A stretch of DNA of 30,041 bases from Actinomycetota bacterium (GCA_016870855.1 VGAF01000004.1:1-30041), one strand, 5' to 3'; shown: positions 1 through 8,107, counted from the first letter of the stretch. Notes: a model not told the origin generated them from the letters alone. Numbers and translations are program-made.

Positions 1-1
1 C

Positions 2-169
2 GTCTATCTAGCCGATGTCGAAGGTTTTTCCTATAAAGAGATCGCGGAGATTGTTGATGTTCCTGCGGGAACGGTCATGTCCCGGCTCCATCGGGGAAGA
101 AAACAGCTCCGGGAGAAGTTGACCGAGTATGCCCGCGAGCTTGGATATGTGAAGGGGGGCAAGTCATGA
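2..169 (+). CDS. sigR: ECF RNA polymerase sigma factor, SigR/SigH-like (3' part only)
   Basis: Only the last 55 codons are in the window; the gene enters from the left edge. They encode sigma region 4, the helix-turn-helix that contacts the -35 element, with the blocks 'GFSYKEIAEI' and 'GTVMSRLHRGRKQLR', which closely resemble actinobacterial SigR/SigH. These sigma factors direct the thiol-oxidative stress regulon, including thioredoxin and mycothiol recycling. The stop codon overlaps the ATG of the next gene (ATGA), as in sigR-rsrA operons, so the two are translationally coupled. The following gene encodes a zinc anti-sigma factor, which supports the assignment. Another ECF sigma of the RpoE group is possible because region 2 is not visible. 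Confidence 0.88.
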   Translation, partial: VYLADVEGFSYKEIAEIVDVPAGTVMSRLHRGRKQLREKLTEYARELGYVKGGKS

Positions 170-546
170 ATCAGATTTCCTGCGAACTCTGCCAAGAATG
201 GCTCGTACCCTTCATCGATAACCAGATTGAGGATTCCGCGGTATTCAATGAGATTGCCTTCCATCTCCAAGATTGCGCTGATTGCCGCACCCAACTCGAA
301 ATTGAACGTCGCACTATCGGGGTAGTTCGGGCGCTATTAAGTAGATCATGTTGCGAAACTGCTCCGGTAACTCTGCAGGAGCGAGTTGCGCACCAACTTC
401 ACTTGCTACAACTTCAACAATTAGCTGGATTTACCCAGACTGAAATCATTACCCAATATCGACGCACTGAGATCACAATCGATGGCGAGACCCAGATTGA
501 GATTGAAACCTCACATGAGATCCGTCGCGATTTCCCATTGCCTTAG
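166..546 (+). CDS. rsrA: Zinc-binding anti-sigma factor, RsrA-like
   Basis: 126 residues, starting at the ATG that overlaps the sigma factor stop. The ZAS signature H-x3-C-x2-C is at His33, Cys37 and Cys40 ('HLQDCADC'), with further cysteines at 6 and 9, matching the layout of the mycothiol-system anti-sigma factor RsrA. In that family the reduced zinc form holds SigR inactive, and disulfide formation under oxidative stress expels zinc and frees the sigma factor. The product is cytoplasmic with no membrane segment. The C-terminal third, rich in Thr, Ile and Glu, extends somewhat beyond the usual length of about 100 residues and has no recognised domain. Coupling to the upstream sigma gene and the cysteine pattern make this secure as a ZAS anti-sigma factor; the RsrA subtype is inferred. 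Confidence 0.85.
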   Translation: MNQISCELCQEWLVPFIDNQIEDSAVFNEIAFHLQDCADCRTQLEIERRTIGVVRALLSRSCCETAPVTLQERVAHQLHLLQLQQLAGFTQTEIITQYRRTEITIDGETQIEIETSHEIRRDFPLP

Positions 547-585
547 ATATGTATCTAGCCCTAGACCTGGTTCTTACTCACTCAA

Positions 586-1254
586 TCAGCTAGCTAATTG
601 CCCCTCATGTCGCTTCACAGTAGCGATGACGCGATATGTAACTGGAAGCAGGATTACTTCAAAGAGAGTTTTATAAAGATATCCAGTAGCCAAGTAATTT
701 AGAAACTCCGAGAAGTTCAATCGACCAAGTGATGCGATTAAGGTGAATACCAAGGTATCTACAAATTCACCAACAACCGTAGATCCAATTAGTCGAGTCC
801 ATAACTTGTTGGCGTATTTCTTGCCGGCGGTCTTCTCCTTGATCCAAGTGAGCGTCCAGGCATTTGAGAGTTGGCCAAGAAGGAATGCGATAACGCTTGC
901 CGCAACGATTTGCGGAACGAAGCCAAGAATTGATTCAAAGGCAGCTTGATTCTCCCAACCTTCTGCAGCCGGTGAGATCTGTACTAACCAGAAGGTAAGA
1001 CCAGCCAAGATCCCAATTCCAAAGCCGGTGTAGATGATCCGGCGAGTTGCTTTGAAGCCATAGACCTCTGTTAAGACATCGCCGAGGATGTAGGTGAGAG
1101 GAAATAAGAAAGCGCCGCCATCGGTCTTTATTGGACCAAAGTCGATGAATTTTGTTGCACCAATATTTGAGATGAGCAAGAGTGAACAGAAGACCGCTGC
1201 GAGTATCGGATACCAGCTACGTAAATTATTAGTACTCGAGAGATTTGAACTCAT
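586..1254 (-). CDS. yhhQ: VUT-family queuosine precursor transporter (YhhQ/DUF165)
   Basis: About 222 residues and strongly hydrophobic, with around six membrane segments. The N-terminal 'ISNIGATKFIDFGPIKTDGG' followed by 'FPLTYILGDVLTEVYGF' is the conserved signature of the VUT/YhhQ family, which imports 7-cyano- or 7-aminomethyl-deazaguanine for queuosine tRNA modification. A membrane Asp in 'VGEFVDTLVF' is also typical. A TTG lies directly before the chosen ATG and could be used instead. A TATCTT hexamer (plus-strand 1263-1268) lies just upstream, suggesting a promoter with little or no leader. I see no preQ1 riboswitch in the roughly 50-bp gap shared with the divergent thioesterase gene. 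It is convergent with the anti-sigma gene. The exact substrate is a family inference. Confidence 0.88.
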   Translation of the reverse strand: MSSNLSSTNNLRSWYPILAAVFCSLLLISNIGATKFIDFGPIKTDGGAFLFPLTYILGDVLTEVYGFKATRRIIYTGFGIGILAGLTFWLVQISPAAEGWENQAAFESILGFVPQIVAASVIAFLLGQLSNAWTLTWIKEKTAGKKYANKLWTRLIGSTVVGEFVDTLVFTLIASLGRLNFSEFLNYLATGYLYKTLFEVILLPVTYRVIATVKRHEGQLAS

Positions 1255-1292
1255 CAACGCAAAAGATACCGGAGTTTGGCTAGTTGAACCCC

Positions 1293-1298
1293 TAGATT
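1293..1298 (+). promoter_or_regulatory. -10 hexamer of a probable leaderless promoter for the FlK-like gene
   Basis: TAGATT, fitting the TANNNT consensus, ends 7 nt before the ATG at 1306. No Shine-Dalgarno-like sequence lies between them, so the transcript probably starts at or next to the start codon. Confidence 0.5.
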
Positions 1299-1305
1299 TA
1301 CCGCC

Positions 1306-1722
1306 ATGAGAAGCGATTCACTTATCGGCGCTGTTGGGATTTCCCAGATGAGCGTCCGCCCTGGTGATACCTCCCTTGCACATGGTTCGGGGGATATGCC
1401 GGTACTCTCAAATAGTTTTCTACTTGTATTGATGGAGAGCGCGTGTAACTCAGCGCTCGCTGAGTTTCTAGAGAATGGTGAATCAACAGTTCTTACCGAT
1501 ATTGATATCGAGATACATCATTGCGTTGGGATTGGCACAGAAGTCCAAGGCGCTGCGACATGTATTGCCTATGAAGATAATGTTTTAACTTTTGCCTGTG
1601 AAATACATGACGGTCCGCGCTTAGTCGCTGCATCAATGATGCGAAGGACTGTTGTAGAACGTGTTTCATTCCTTGCGCGGACCGCCGCTTTGACGATTAT
1701 GTCACAACAGGGCGAAAGCTAA
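1306..1722 (+). CDS. FlK-like hotdog thioesterase
   Basis: 138 residues forming a single hotdog-fold domain. 'GSGDMPVLSNSFLLVLMESACNSAL' resembles the start of fluoroacetyl-CoA thioesterase (FlK) family proteins in its spacing (G-x-x-x-M-P-V-L ... M-E), and 'IEIHHCVGIGTEV' corresponds to the family's conserved His-containing strand. The C-terminal strand 'AASMMRRTVVERVSF' matches the family's R-x-V-V-x-x-x-x-F ending. Family members hydrolyse small acyl-CoA thioesters; true fluoroacetyl-CoA specificity cannot be inferred. The start at 1306 is preferred over the internal ATG at 1348 because family members carry similar N-terminal residues. It is a cytoplasmic, monocistronic gene between divergent yhhQ and convergent sodN. 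General acyl-CoA housekeeping is a plausible role. Confidence 0.75.
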   Translation: MRSDSLIGAVGISQMSVRPGDTSLAHGSGDMPVLSNSFLLVLMESACNSALAEFLENGESTVLTDIDIEIHHCVGIGTEVQGAATCIAYEDNVLTFACEIHDGPRLVAASMMRRTVVERVSFLARTAALTIMSQQGES

Positions 1723-1743
1723 AGAGCTCTCTAAGTTAGCGCC

Positions 1744-2118
1744 TTACTTCTTGGTCGCCCAGAAGATTTCGGCAATCTCATCGATCTTTGCGATCAACTT
1801 CTCCGCGACTGCAACATCGTTAGTGCCCTTAGTTCCAGCAGCGCCAGCAAGTTTGGTCGCCTCATTAAATAGGCCATGAAGTTGTGGGTATGCCTCAAAG
1901 TGATTTGGCTTGAAGTAATCAGTCCAAAGCACCCAGAGATGCTCCTTTACCTGGTGGGAGCGCTCTTCTTTGATGGCGACGGCGCGTGATTTGAAATCGG
2001 CATCGCTTGAGGCTGCGTACTTTTCCATGCAGGCCTTTACTGAGAGCGCTTCAATCTTCGCTTGGGCTGGATCGTAAACGCCACAAGGTAGATCGCAATG
2101 TGCATAAACCGTAAGCAT
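1744..2118 (-). CDS. sodN: Nickel-type superoxide dismutase
   Basis: 124 residues with the diagnostic nickel hook H-C-D-L-P-C-G-V-Y at residues 7-15. After removal of the propeptide the free His amine, its side chain and Cys2/Cys6 of the mature enzyme bind nickel and dismutate superoxide. The body is a four-helix bundle with conserved 'WSDYFKP'-like ('LWTDYFKPNHFEAYPQLH') and C-terminal 'IFWATKK' segments. The propeptide is only six residues (MLTVYA), ending in Ala before the His; the Streptomyces enzyme has about fourteen. The start is supported by a GCGAGG Shine-Dalgarno-like element 6 nt upstream, and no in-frame upstream ATG was found. The divergent neighbour encodes the SodX-type peptidase expected to cleave this propeptide. 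It is cytoplasmic in known actinobacteria. Confidence 0.95.
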   Translation of the reverse strand: MLTVYAHCDLPCGVYDPAQAKIEALSVKACMEKYAASSDADFKSRAVAIKEERSHQVKEHLWVLWTDYFKPNHFEAYPQLHGLFNEATKLAGAAGTKGTNDVAVAEKLIAKIDEIAEIFWATKK

Positions 2119-2135
2119 TTGAAACCTCGCTTCAT

Positions 2136-2200
2136 ATGTTCGTATTAAGTTCGATTCAGTCGGATTCAGTCCGAGTTAATGAAACCGATTTTAGTGGAAG
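2136..2200. promoter_or_regulatory. Divergent sodN/sodX control region with direct repeats
   Basis: The 9-bp element GATTCAGTC occurs twice, at 2153-2161 and 2163-2171, with a 10-bp period (one helical turn). The pair is flanked by an imperfect dyad (ATTAAGTTCG from about 2144, and CGAGTTAAT at about 2172-2180). This looks like an operator between the sodN start (2118) and the preferred sodX start (2211). I do not recognise a canonical Nur box. Confidence 0.35.
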
Positions 2201-2210
2201 ACTACCGGCC

Positions 2211-2555
2211 ATGGCGAAGTTTGGCTTTTTGAGGCTGGGAACTCTCGGTTTAGGCTGGGTCAAAGTCGCAGGAGAATCAATGTCGCCGACTTATAAAGAT
2301 GGCGCGATTCTTCTAGTGCGCTGGTTGGGCGGAATCCGCGGTGATTTGCCGCTGGGAAGTGTCGTGGTAATTGAGCGGGAAGAGATGCCGGGGATTTACT
2401 TTATTAAGCGGATACAGAAGTCCCATAGCGGGGCTTATTGGGTTGAAGGGGATAACCGAGATCCGGAGGTTGAGAAACGGATGAAAGACTCCAGAAGTTG
2501 GGGTTACATCCCAGCTCACGAAGTTCGAGGAAAAGTGCTTTTTAGGATTTGGTAA
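2211..2555 (+). CDS. sodX: S26 signal-peptidase-like Ni-SOD maturation protease
   Basis: 114 residues from the preferred start. The S26 serine/lysine dyad is visible: Ser23 in 'VAGESMSPTYKDG' (box B, S-M-x-P-T) and Lys66 in 'GIYFIKRI' (box D), followed by 'GDNRD' (box E). No transmembrane anchor is evident, as expected for the compact SodX/Ni-SOD maturation proteases that trim the SodN propeptide to expose the nickel-binding His. An ATG at 2136 in the same frame would add 25 residues, but that extension has no family character, carries the direct repeats of the divergent control region, and would start only 17 bp from the sodN start; the ATG at 2211 has GGAAG about 10 nt upstream. The gene converges with the minus-strand metallopeptidase-like gene, leaving only 2 bp between stop codons. 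Confidence 0.85.
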   Translation: MAKFGFLRLGTLGLGWVKVAGESMSPTYKDGAILLVRWLGGIRGDLPLGSVVVIEREEMPGIYFIKRIQKSHSGAYWVEGDNRDPEVEKRMKDSRSWGYIPAHEVRGKVLFRIW

Positions 2556-2557
2556 GA

Positions 2558-3853
2558 CTAATTACTTCTACTTTGCTCAATCAAATAAGGAATTGCTGAG
2601 TTTCGTAGCCAGTCTTGGTGAGATTGCCCAGTGACTTTGAGGAAAGACTGCTCCCAATCCTTTGTAACCCCTATGCTTTCCAAAAGAGCGACAAATCTCT
2701 CGGGCCCAAAGTCAATATAAAATTTTTCAGATAGAGGCCATCCAAGACTGTATCCATATTTTAATGTTATACAAGCATCTGAGCTGGGAGCTTGATTCTT
2801 CGAGAGGAACTCCAAATAATCTGAGATTTTCCAATTAGAAACTTGTTGGGAGGAATCTTGTTTAGAAACTGAATAAGCAAAGTAGTTAAGCTCATCTTTC
2901 TTAAATTTTCTATAGGAGAATCCGATTGGATAGCGATTATCAAACTGTGTGGCTCTTTCATAAAACCTAGCTAAGCCTTCAATATACCAACATGCGTAAC
3001 GACCCATAATTCGACCTGGGGTCAACTGGAACTGCACCAAGTGTACGAATTCATGAGGAGCCATTACTTTGGCCCAATAAATATCACTTTCATCACGAAT
3101 CTCGCTAGAAATGAAAAAGAATATGTGCAACCCACTCTGGCTATATTCTGTTTGATTACTTGCACCGGCATAACCCATATACGGTTGGGTTCTAAAATTC
3201 TCGAATACGTAGTTATCATCCCTCTTAACACCAATAGATGGCTTCAAATCATTCCACCAGACTTGGTCTCTTTCAGTTGTAAAAGCTACCTGAATTTTTT
3301 CATCGAAGGTCACGCCAAGACCCTCCCAATATCTTTGTGAGCGAAAGAGATCCTGGATTAAGGAGGAAGTCAATTCGCTTTCGCGGTTTGTGTTTGGGCT
3401 AAAGTGGAATTCGAAAAGAGAACTTTGAGATACAGGCTTCTGAAAGGCCGCATATATCTCCTGAGCGGCGATTTCATCTGGCCCTAGAGGACGAAGTGAG
3501 CGAGACGGAATGGGAGTTGGAATTGGCGAGACAGATTCTTTACTTGATGGCTCTGGGATGATTGTCAAACCGGGGGTAGGGGCAGCGCTAGTTCAAGGTG
3601 ACGGATAAAGAGATTTGACTGGCTGCGCCGGTTGACTTGTTTTTTGTACTCTCCAAACAAATCGATTTCCTGATTTTATGCAAACAAAAGTTTGCCCACT
3701 TTTCGTCATTACTTTTCCTGGTTTTGAACACTTTGTCCCATTTGAAATCTTCTGTGCTGAAATAGTTTGGCTAGATCCGGAAAACAACATTACTAACGAC
3801 ATTAGTGCCACAAGTCTTGTTCTTATGAATCCTTTCAAAGATGTTAGTTTCAC
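2558..3853 (-). pseudogene. Secreted metallopeptidase-like protein gene interrupted by an in-frame TGA
   Basis: A GTG at 3853 overlapping the kgd stop (GTGA) opens an 86-residue reading frame. It has a clear signal peptide (basic start, hydrophobic 'LVALMSLVMLF', cleavage after 'TISA') and a two-Cys surface module, 'GTKCSKPGKV...FVCIKSGNRFVW'. It stops at TGA (3593-3595). The same frame continues without another stop to 2558 and encodes a Ser/Pro linker and a zinc-metallopeptidase-like domain: HEFVH about 172 residues after the TTG at 3568, with Glu 21 residues after the second His in 'WYIEGLARFYE', a gluzincin-like arrangement. The second part lacks its own ATG/GTG and a convincing ribosome site. 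As one unit it would be about 430 residues. It may be a fresh nonsense mutation, a sequencing error, or TGA readthrough. It reads as more AT-rich than kgd. The substrate is unknown. Confidence 0.7.
3593..3853 (-). CDS. Signal peptide and two-Cys module (5' part of the interrupted gene)
   Basis: 86 residues up to the in-frame TGA at 3593-3595. It starts with GTG overlapping the kgd stop codon, so it should be translated by coupling to kgd. Signal peptide in residues 1 to about 33, then a roughly 30-residue module with paired cysteines ('CSKPGK', 'FVCIKSG') and a closing Trp, then a Pro/Gln-rich tail ending in 'YPSP'. If the TGA is a real stop, this short secreted peptide is all that is made from this start. 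I do not assign a function. Confidence 0.5.
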   Translation of the reverse strand: MKLTSLKGFIRTRLVALMSLVMLFSGSSQTISAQKISNGTKCSKPGKVMTKSGQTFVCIKSGNRFVWRVQKTSQPAQPVKSLYPSP

Positions 3854-6800
3854 CGCGAGAAGGCTTCGGCAACTAACGCCTTCTGCTCTTCTTCATGTAC
3901 GTGAATGCTTCCTGTTGCAGGGCTTGCGGCGGCGCGACGAGAAACGCGGCGGATTTCGCGGCTAACTCCAGATGACTTCATAGCGTCACTTAAAGTTGCA
4001 GATACAAATGGCCAAGGACCCTGATTTGCTGGCTCATCTTGAACCCAGAGAACGCTGGCATTTGGATAACGACTTAGCTCTGCCAAAATTTCTGATGTTG
4101 GAAGTGGATAGAGCTGTTCTACTCGCACAATTGCAGTCGTGGTATCGCCAAGGCGTGCGCGCTCTGCCAACAACTCCCAATAAATCTTGCCGCTACAAAG
4201 GATTAGGCGAGTTGCATTTGTAACTCCTGCATCGGAGATCAAAGGTCTAAATGTTCCACTAGTGAAATCAGCGAGCTTTGATGCAGCCGCTTTCAGACGG
4301 AGCATCGACTTCGGTTCAAATACGATGAGCGGTTTGCGCGCTGGATTCTTGGTATGCCATCTAAGGAGATGGAAGTAAGAAGCGGCCGAAGAAGGTTGAG
4401 CGACGGTCATATTGTTCTCGGCACAGAGCGTTAGGAATCGCTCATAACCATGTGGCAACAAGAGAACTACAGAAGAGCGCTCACCCCACTTTTGCAGCGA
4501 GGAGGAGATGAATTCATCAATAACTGTCTGGGCGCCATTTGCGAAATCACCGAACTGGGCCTCCCAGAGAACTAGCGCATTTGCCCGCTCCAACGAATAT
4601 CCATATTCAAAGCCCATCGCTGCGTACTCCGACAAGAGTGATTCAACGACGAAGAATTGGTTCTCAACAGATACCGAATCAGAGCCACCCGAAATTAGCG
4701 CGCGAAGTGGAATCCATTCGCTGCCATCGTTGTAATCACGGACAATTGCGTGGCGATTGGAGAAAGTTCCGCGTCCCACATCTTGCCCAGCGATACGTAC
4801 GGGATGGCCATCGAGAAGTAGTGATCCAAAGGCGAGCATTTCACCGCCCGACCAATCGATAGTTCCATCATCTAGCATCGTGATACGGCGCTGAAGTTGT
4901 GGCATCAACTTTGGATGGACTTGGAAATTAGTTGGGACTGCGACTTGAGTTGATGCAATCTTGCGAGCGACATCCTCTGGTATCGAAGTATTTGTCTTGT
5001 TTGGATCCAGCTCTTCGAGGCGATCGAAGTTTGGCTGCTCTGGGCGCTTGTCATGTACTTGAGCGAAGATTCCTTCGAGTTGGGTCTGGAATTCTTTGGC
5101 AATCTCATCGGCTTCTTCTTGAGTGATATCACCACGACCAACGAGCGCTTCAGCATAGAGAACGCGAGTTGTCCGCTTAGCGTCGATTAACTTGTACATC
5201 TGTGGCTGGGTGAAGCTTGGCTCATCACCTTCATTATGGCCGCGACGGCGATAACAGACCATGTCAATCACAACATCTTTATTAAATGTCTGGCGGTATT
5301 CAAAGGCAACTCGGGCAACTCTTATGCAAGCTTCAGGGTCATCGCCATTTACGTGGAAGACCGGGGCTTGAATCATCTTTGCAACATCGGTGGCGTATCG
5401 AGAGGAGCGTGCTGCGTCTGGTGAGGTAGTGAAACCAACTTGGTTATTGATAATTACGTGAATGGTTCCGCCGGTTCGATATCCGCGCAGCTTTGACATC
5501 GCAAGGGTTTCTGCAACGACGCCCTGTCCGGCAAATGCCGCATCACCGTGAATTAGGACTGGAAGGACTGAGAAGGAATTCTTCACATTCTTCTTATCCT
5601 GCTTTGCTCGAACAATTCCCTCAAGAACTGGGTTTACCGCTTCAAGGTGGGATGGGTTAGCGGCGAGATAAATCTTGGTCTTATCGCCACTTTCAGTTAC
5701 AAAGTCGCCGTAGGTTCCAAGGTGATACTTAACATCTCCGGAGCCTTGTACGGAATTTTCTTGGTAATGCCCCTCGAACTCTTGGAAGATCTGGCCGTAA
5801 GACTTACCGGCAACATTGGCAAGAACACTTAGTCGACCACGGTGTGGCATTCCGATACAAATCTCATCTAGCCCTGATTTAGCTGCGTAGCGAGCGATGG
5901 TGTCGAGAAGCGGAATTACCGATTCGCCACCTTCAAGTGAGAAGCGCTTCTGGCCGATGAACTTGGTGTGGAGGAAACTTTCGAAAGCTTCTGCAGAATT
6001 TAACTTACGCAAGATTCGAAGTTGGTCTTCGCGGGTGAAGAAGGGCGAGCCGACCTCAACTTGATCTTGGATCCACTTCCGCTCCTCTGGTGAATCGATA
6101 TACATATATTCAATTCCAATGGAGCGGCAATATGAATCGCGGAGAATTCCGAGAACATTACGTAGCTTTGCCGATGTCCGGCCACCAAAACCGCCGGTTG
6201 CAAACTCTCTATCTAAATCCCAGAGCGTTAGCCCATGAGTTACTATATCTAGATCTGGGTGGCTCCGTTGTTGATATTCCAGCGGATCAATATCTGCCAT
6301 CAGATGGCCGAAGGTGCGATAGGAATTAATTAGATTTTGAACTCGAGCGGTCTTATTTACTTGTGACTCGCTCTCAAATTGCATATCTGCGTGCCAGTGA
6401 ATCGGAACATAAGGAATGCGTAGCGCGGCGAAGATCTCCTCATAGAAGCCCTCAGCGCCCAGGAGGATTTCATGAATTCGCCTTAAGAAATCACCGGATT
6501 GTGCGCCTTGAATGACGCGATGATCGTAAGTTGAAGTAAGTGTTACGACTTTGGAGATAGCAAGGCGTGCGATCGTCTCTTCGCTCGCACCTTGGAATTC
6601 AGCTGGGTAATCCATAGCGCCAACACCGAGAATCAAGCCCTGGCCTTGTACTAATCGGGGAACTGAGTGAACGGTTCCGATAGTGCCGGGATTAGTTAGC
6701 GAACAAGTCGTGCCGGCGAAATCCTCAACAGCGAGCGTTCCCTTGCGAGCTTTCTTAACTAGCGATTCGTAGGTCGACCAGAACTGGCCAAAGTCCATTC

Positions 6801-7725
6801 CTTCGCAGCCCTTAATTGAGGGCACTAATAATTGGCGGGATCCATCTTCTTTAGCCAAATCAATCGCGATACCGAGATTTATATGCTCGGGATAGCCGAT
6901 GGCAGCCTTGCCATCTTGTTCGGTGAAGAAGGCATTCATCTCAGGCATTGCCCGAAGAGCTTTGATCATGGCGTAGCCGATGATGTGAGTGAAGGAGACT
7001 TTTCCACCACGGGCGCGCTTCAAGTGATTATTAATTACCGTTCTATTGTCGATCATCAACTTCGCTGGAATTGCGCGAACACTTGTTGCAGTTGGTACCG
7101 ATAACGAAGCTTCCATGCTCTGCACCACACGATTAGCAACGCCGCGAAGCGGTTCAATCCGAGCGGCAGATGGTGAAGTAATTTCTTGAACTGGTTTAGA
7201 GATTGGTTGCGCTGGAGTTGGAGTTGGTTGCTGTGCCGGACGTACTACTTGTTGGACAACTTGCTGCACAACTTGTTGAGGTTGCGCTGGTTGTTTTGGA
7301 GCTTGCGGAGTAGCGGCAACTGGTGCGCTTGGCGCAACAGAAGAGACAGGTACAGAAACAGTTGGAGCGCTGGTCGCTACAGGCGCGACAGGAACTGGTG
7401 CACTTGGAGTAATCGGTGCCGAAGGAACTGGCGCGCTTGGCGTTGCCGGCGCAGCAACAATCGGCGCACTAGGAGTTGTGGATGTACTTTGCGGTTTCAA
7501 ATCTCGCTTTGGAACTGGAGGCGTTCCCGGCGCAGTTGCTGCACCACTGTTTACCGATGCACCGTTGTTTACTGATGCGCCGTTGGAAGCCGGTTTGTAA
7601 CCAGCAAAGAATGCTTTCCAATCTTCAGTAATTGAATTTGGATCACGGAGGTATTGCTCATACATCTCATCAACGAGCCACTCATTAGCTCCAAATGAGC
7701 CACCGAACTTATTTTCGGGAGTCAT
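3850..7725 (-). CDS. kgd: Multifunctional 2-oxoglutarate dehydrogenase/decarboxylase (fused E2-E1)
   Basis: About 1291 residues, with the actinobacterial Kgd layout. (1) A short E1o N-terminal segment ('FGANEWLVDEMYEQYLRDP'). (2) A long Pro/Ala/Ser/Gln linker of around 130 residues. (3) A 2-oxoacid dehydrogenase acyltransferase catalytic domain ending near 'TYDHRVIQGAQSGDF', with the His and Asp expected of the E2 active site. (4) The thiamine-diphosphate E1 domain ('IGMPHRGRLSVLAN', 'GDAAFAGQGVVAETL') and transketolase-like C-terminal region. It converts 2-oxoglutarate in the TCA cycle and lacks a lipoyl domain, as Kgd proteins do. The open frame extends to 7809, but the ATG at 7725 ('MTPENKFGG') fits the mycobacterial N-terminus; a GTG three codons earlier is an alternative. 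tRNA-His lies upstream on the same strand, and the next gene overlaps the stop. Confidence 0.95.
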   Translation of the reverse strand: MTPENKFGGSFGANEWLVDEMYEQYLRDPNSITEDWKAFFAGYKPASNGASVNNGASVNSGAATAPGTPPVPKRDLKPQSTSTTPSAPIVAAPATPSAPVPSAPITPSAPVPVAPVATSAPTVSVPVSSVAPSAPVAATPQAPKQPAQPQQVVQQVVQQVVRPAQQPTPTPAQPISKPVQEITSPSAARIEPLRGVANRVVQSMEASLSVPTATSVRAIPAKLMIDNRTVINNHLKRARGGKVSFTHIIGYAMIKALRAMPEMNAFFTEQDGKAAIGYPEHINLGIAIDLAKEDGSRQLLVPSIKGCEGMDFGQFWSTYESLVKKARKGTLAVEDFAGTTCSLTNPGTIGTVHSVPRLVQGQGLILGVGAMDYPAEFQGASEETIARLAISKVVTLTSTYDHRVIQGAQSGDFLRRIHEILLGAEGFYEEIFAALRIPYVPIHWHADMQFESESQVNKTARVQNLINSYRTFGHLMADIDPLEYQQRSHPDLDIVTHGLTLWDLDREFATGGFGGRTSAKLRNVLGILRDSYCRSIGIEYMYIDSPEERKWIQDQVEVGSPFFTREDQLRILRKLNSAEAFESFLHTKFIGQKRFSLEGGESVIPLLDTIARYAAKSGLDEICIGMPHRGRLSVLANVAGKSYGQIFQEFEGHYQENSVQGSGDVKYHLGTYGDFVTESGDKTKIYLAANPSHLEAVNPVLEGIVRAKQDKKNVKNSFSVLPVLIHGDAAFAGQGVVAETLAMSKLRGYRTGGTIHVIINNQVGFTTSPDAARSSRYATDVAKMIQAPVFHVNGDDPEACIRVARVAFEYRQTFNKDVVIDMVCYRRRGHNEGDEPSFTQPQMYKLIDAKRTTRVLYAEALVGRGDITQEEADEIAKEFQTQLEGIFAQVHDKRPEQPNFDRLEELDPNKTNTSIPEDVARKIASTQVAVPTNFQVHPKLMPQLQRRITMLDDGTIDWSGGEMLAFGSLLLDGHPVRIAGQDVGRGTFSNRHAIVRDYNDGSEWIPLRALISGGSDSVSVENQFFVVESLLSEYAAMGFEYGYSLERANALVLWEAQFGDFANGAQTVIDEFISSSLQKWGERSSVVLLLPHGYERFLTLCAENNMTVAQPSSAASYFHLLRWHTKNPARKPLIVFEPKSMLRLKAAASKLADFTSGTFRPLISDAGVTNATRLILCSGKIYWELLAERARLGDTTTAIVRVEQLYPLPTSEILAELSRYPNASVLWVQDEPANQGPWPFVSATLSDAMKSSGVSREIRRVSRRAAASPATGSIHVHEEEQKALVAEAFSR

Positions 7726-7843
7726 ACCTGTCACAGAAAGTAAGCCTATCTTCGGTTCGCCGCCGCGACCTACCGAGTAAGAGGTTGCCGAGAGCGGTAT
7801 TGACCACATCCCAAATGCTCAAGTGCGCTGAGATCTAAACGAG

Positions 7844-7920
7844 TGGGGTGAGCGACGGGGCTCGAACCCGCGACATCCCGGACCACAACCGGGTGCTCTA
7901 CCAGCTGAGCTACGCCCACC
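7844..7920 (-). tRNA. tRNA-His (GTG anticodon)
   Basis: On the minus strand the gene starts with the extra G-1 typical of tRNA-His, followed by acceptor stem GTGGGCG pairing with CGCTCAC. It has D-arm 'TAGCTCAGCTGGTAGAGC', anticodon loop 'TTGTGGT' with GTG, T-arm 'GGGTTCGAGCCC', discriminator C and an encoded CCA. It lies directly upstream of kgd on the same strand. Confidence 0.96.
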
Positions 7921-8095
7921 ATGATTTTCAAGCGGCCCAAGTGTACCTTGGCAAAGGTGTTAGTCGCTAAGGACCATGTAGCGAGGTATGCCTACTGGAT
8001 GAATGAATTCCACACGGACATCACCAAACACGTTGGTCATACAACTCAATTGATTCAATCTAAATGCTAGTTAATTCTCATATAGAAGTCTGAGT

Positions 8096-8101
8096 TATTC
8101 T
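8096..8101 (+). promoter_or_regulatory. -10 hexamer of a probable leaderless prfB promoter
   Basis: TATTCT ends exactly 6 nt before the prfB ATG. No Shine-Dalgarno element is present between them or in the 20 nt before. This is the lower end of the 187-bp gap between tRNA-His and prfB, in which I see nothing else. Confidence 0.55.
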
Positions 8102-8107
8102 CTACTA

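Noticed and set aside
2136..2210. Upstream ATG that would extend SodX by 25 residues
   Set aside because: The extension has no family similarity, carries the repeat-containing control region and leaves only 17 bp to the divergent sodN start.
7186..7575. 129-codon plus-strand frame rich in Trp, Arg and Ser
   Set aside because: It is the antisense of the Pro/Ala/Gln linker of kgd; the odd composition is a mirror of that repeat, with no ribosome site.
7726..7809. Open frame extending kgd upstream to 7809
   Set aside because: No similarity to Kgd N-termini; the ATG at 7725 begins the segment matching the family.
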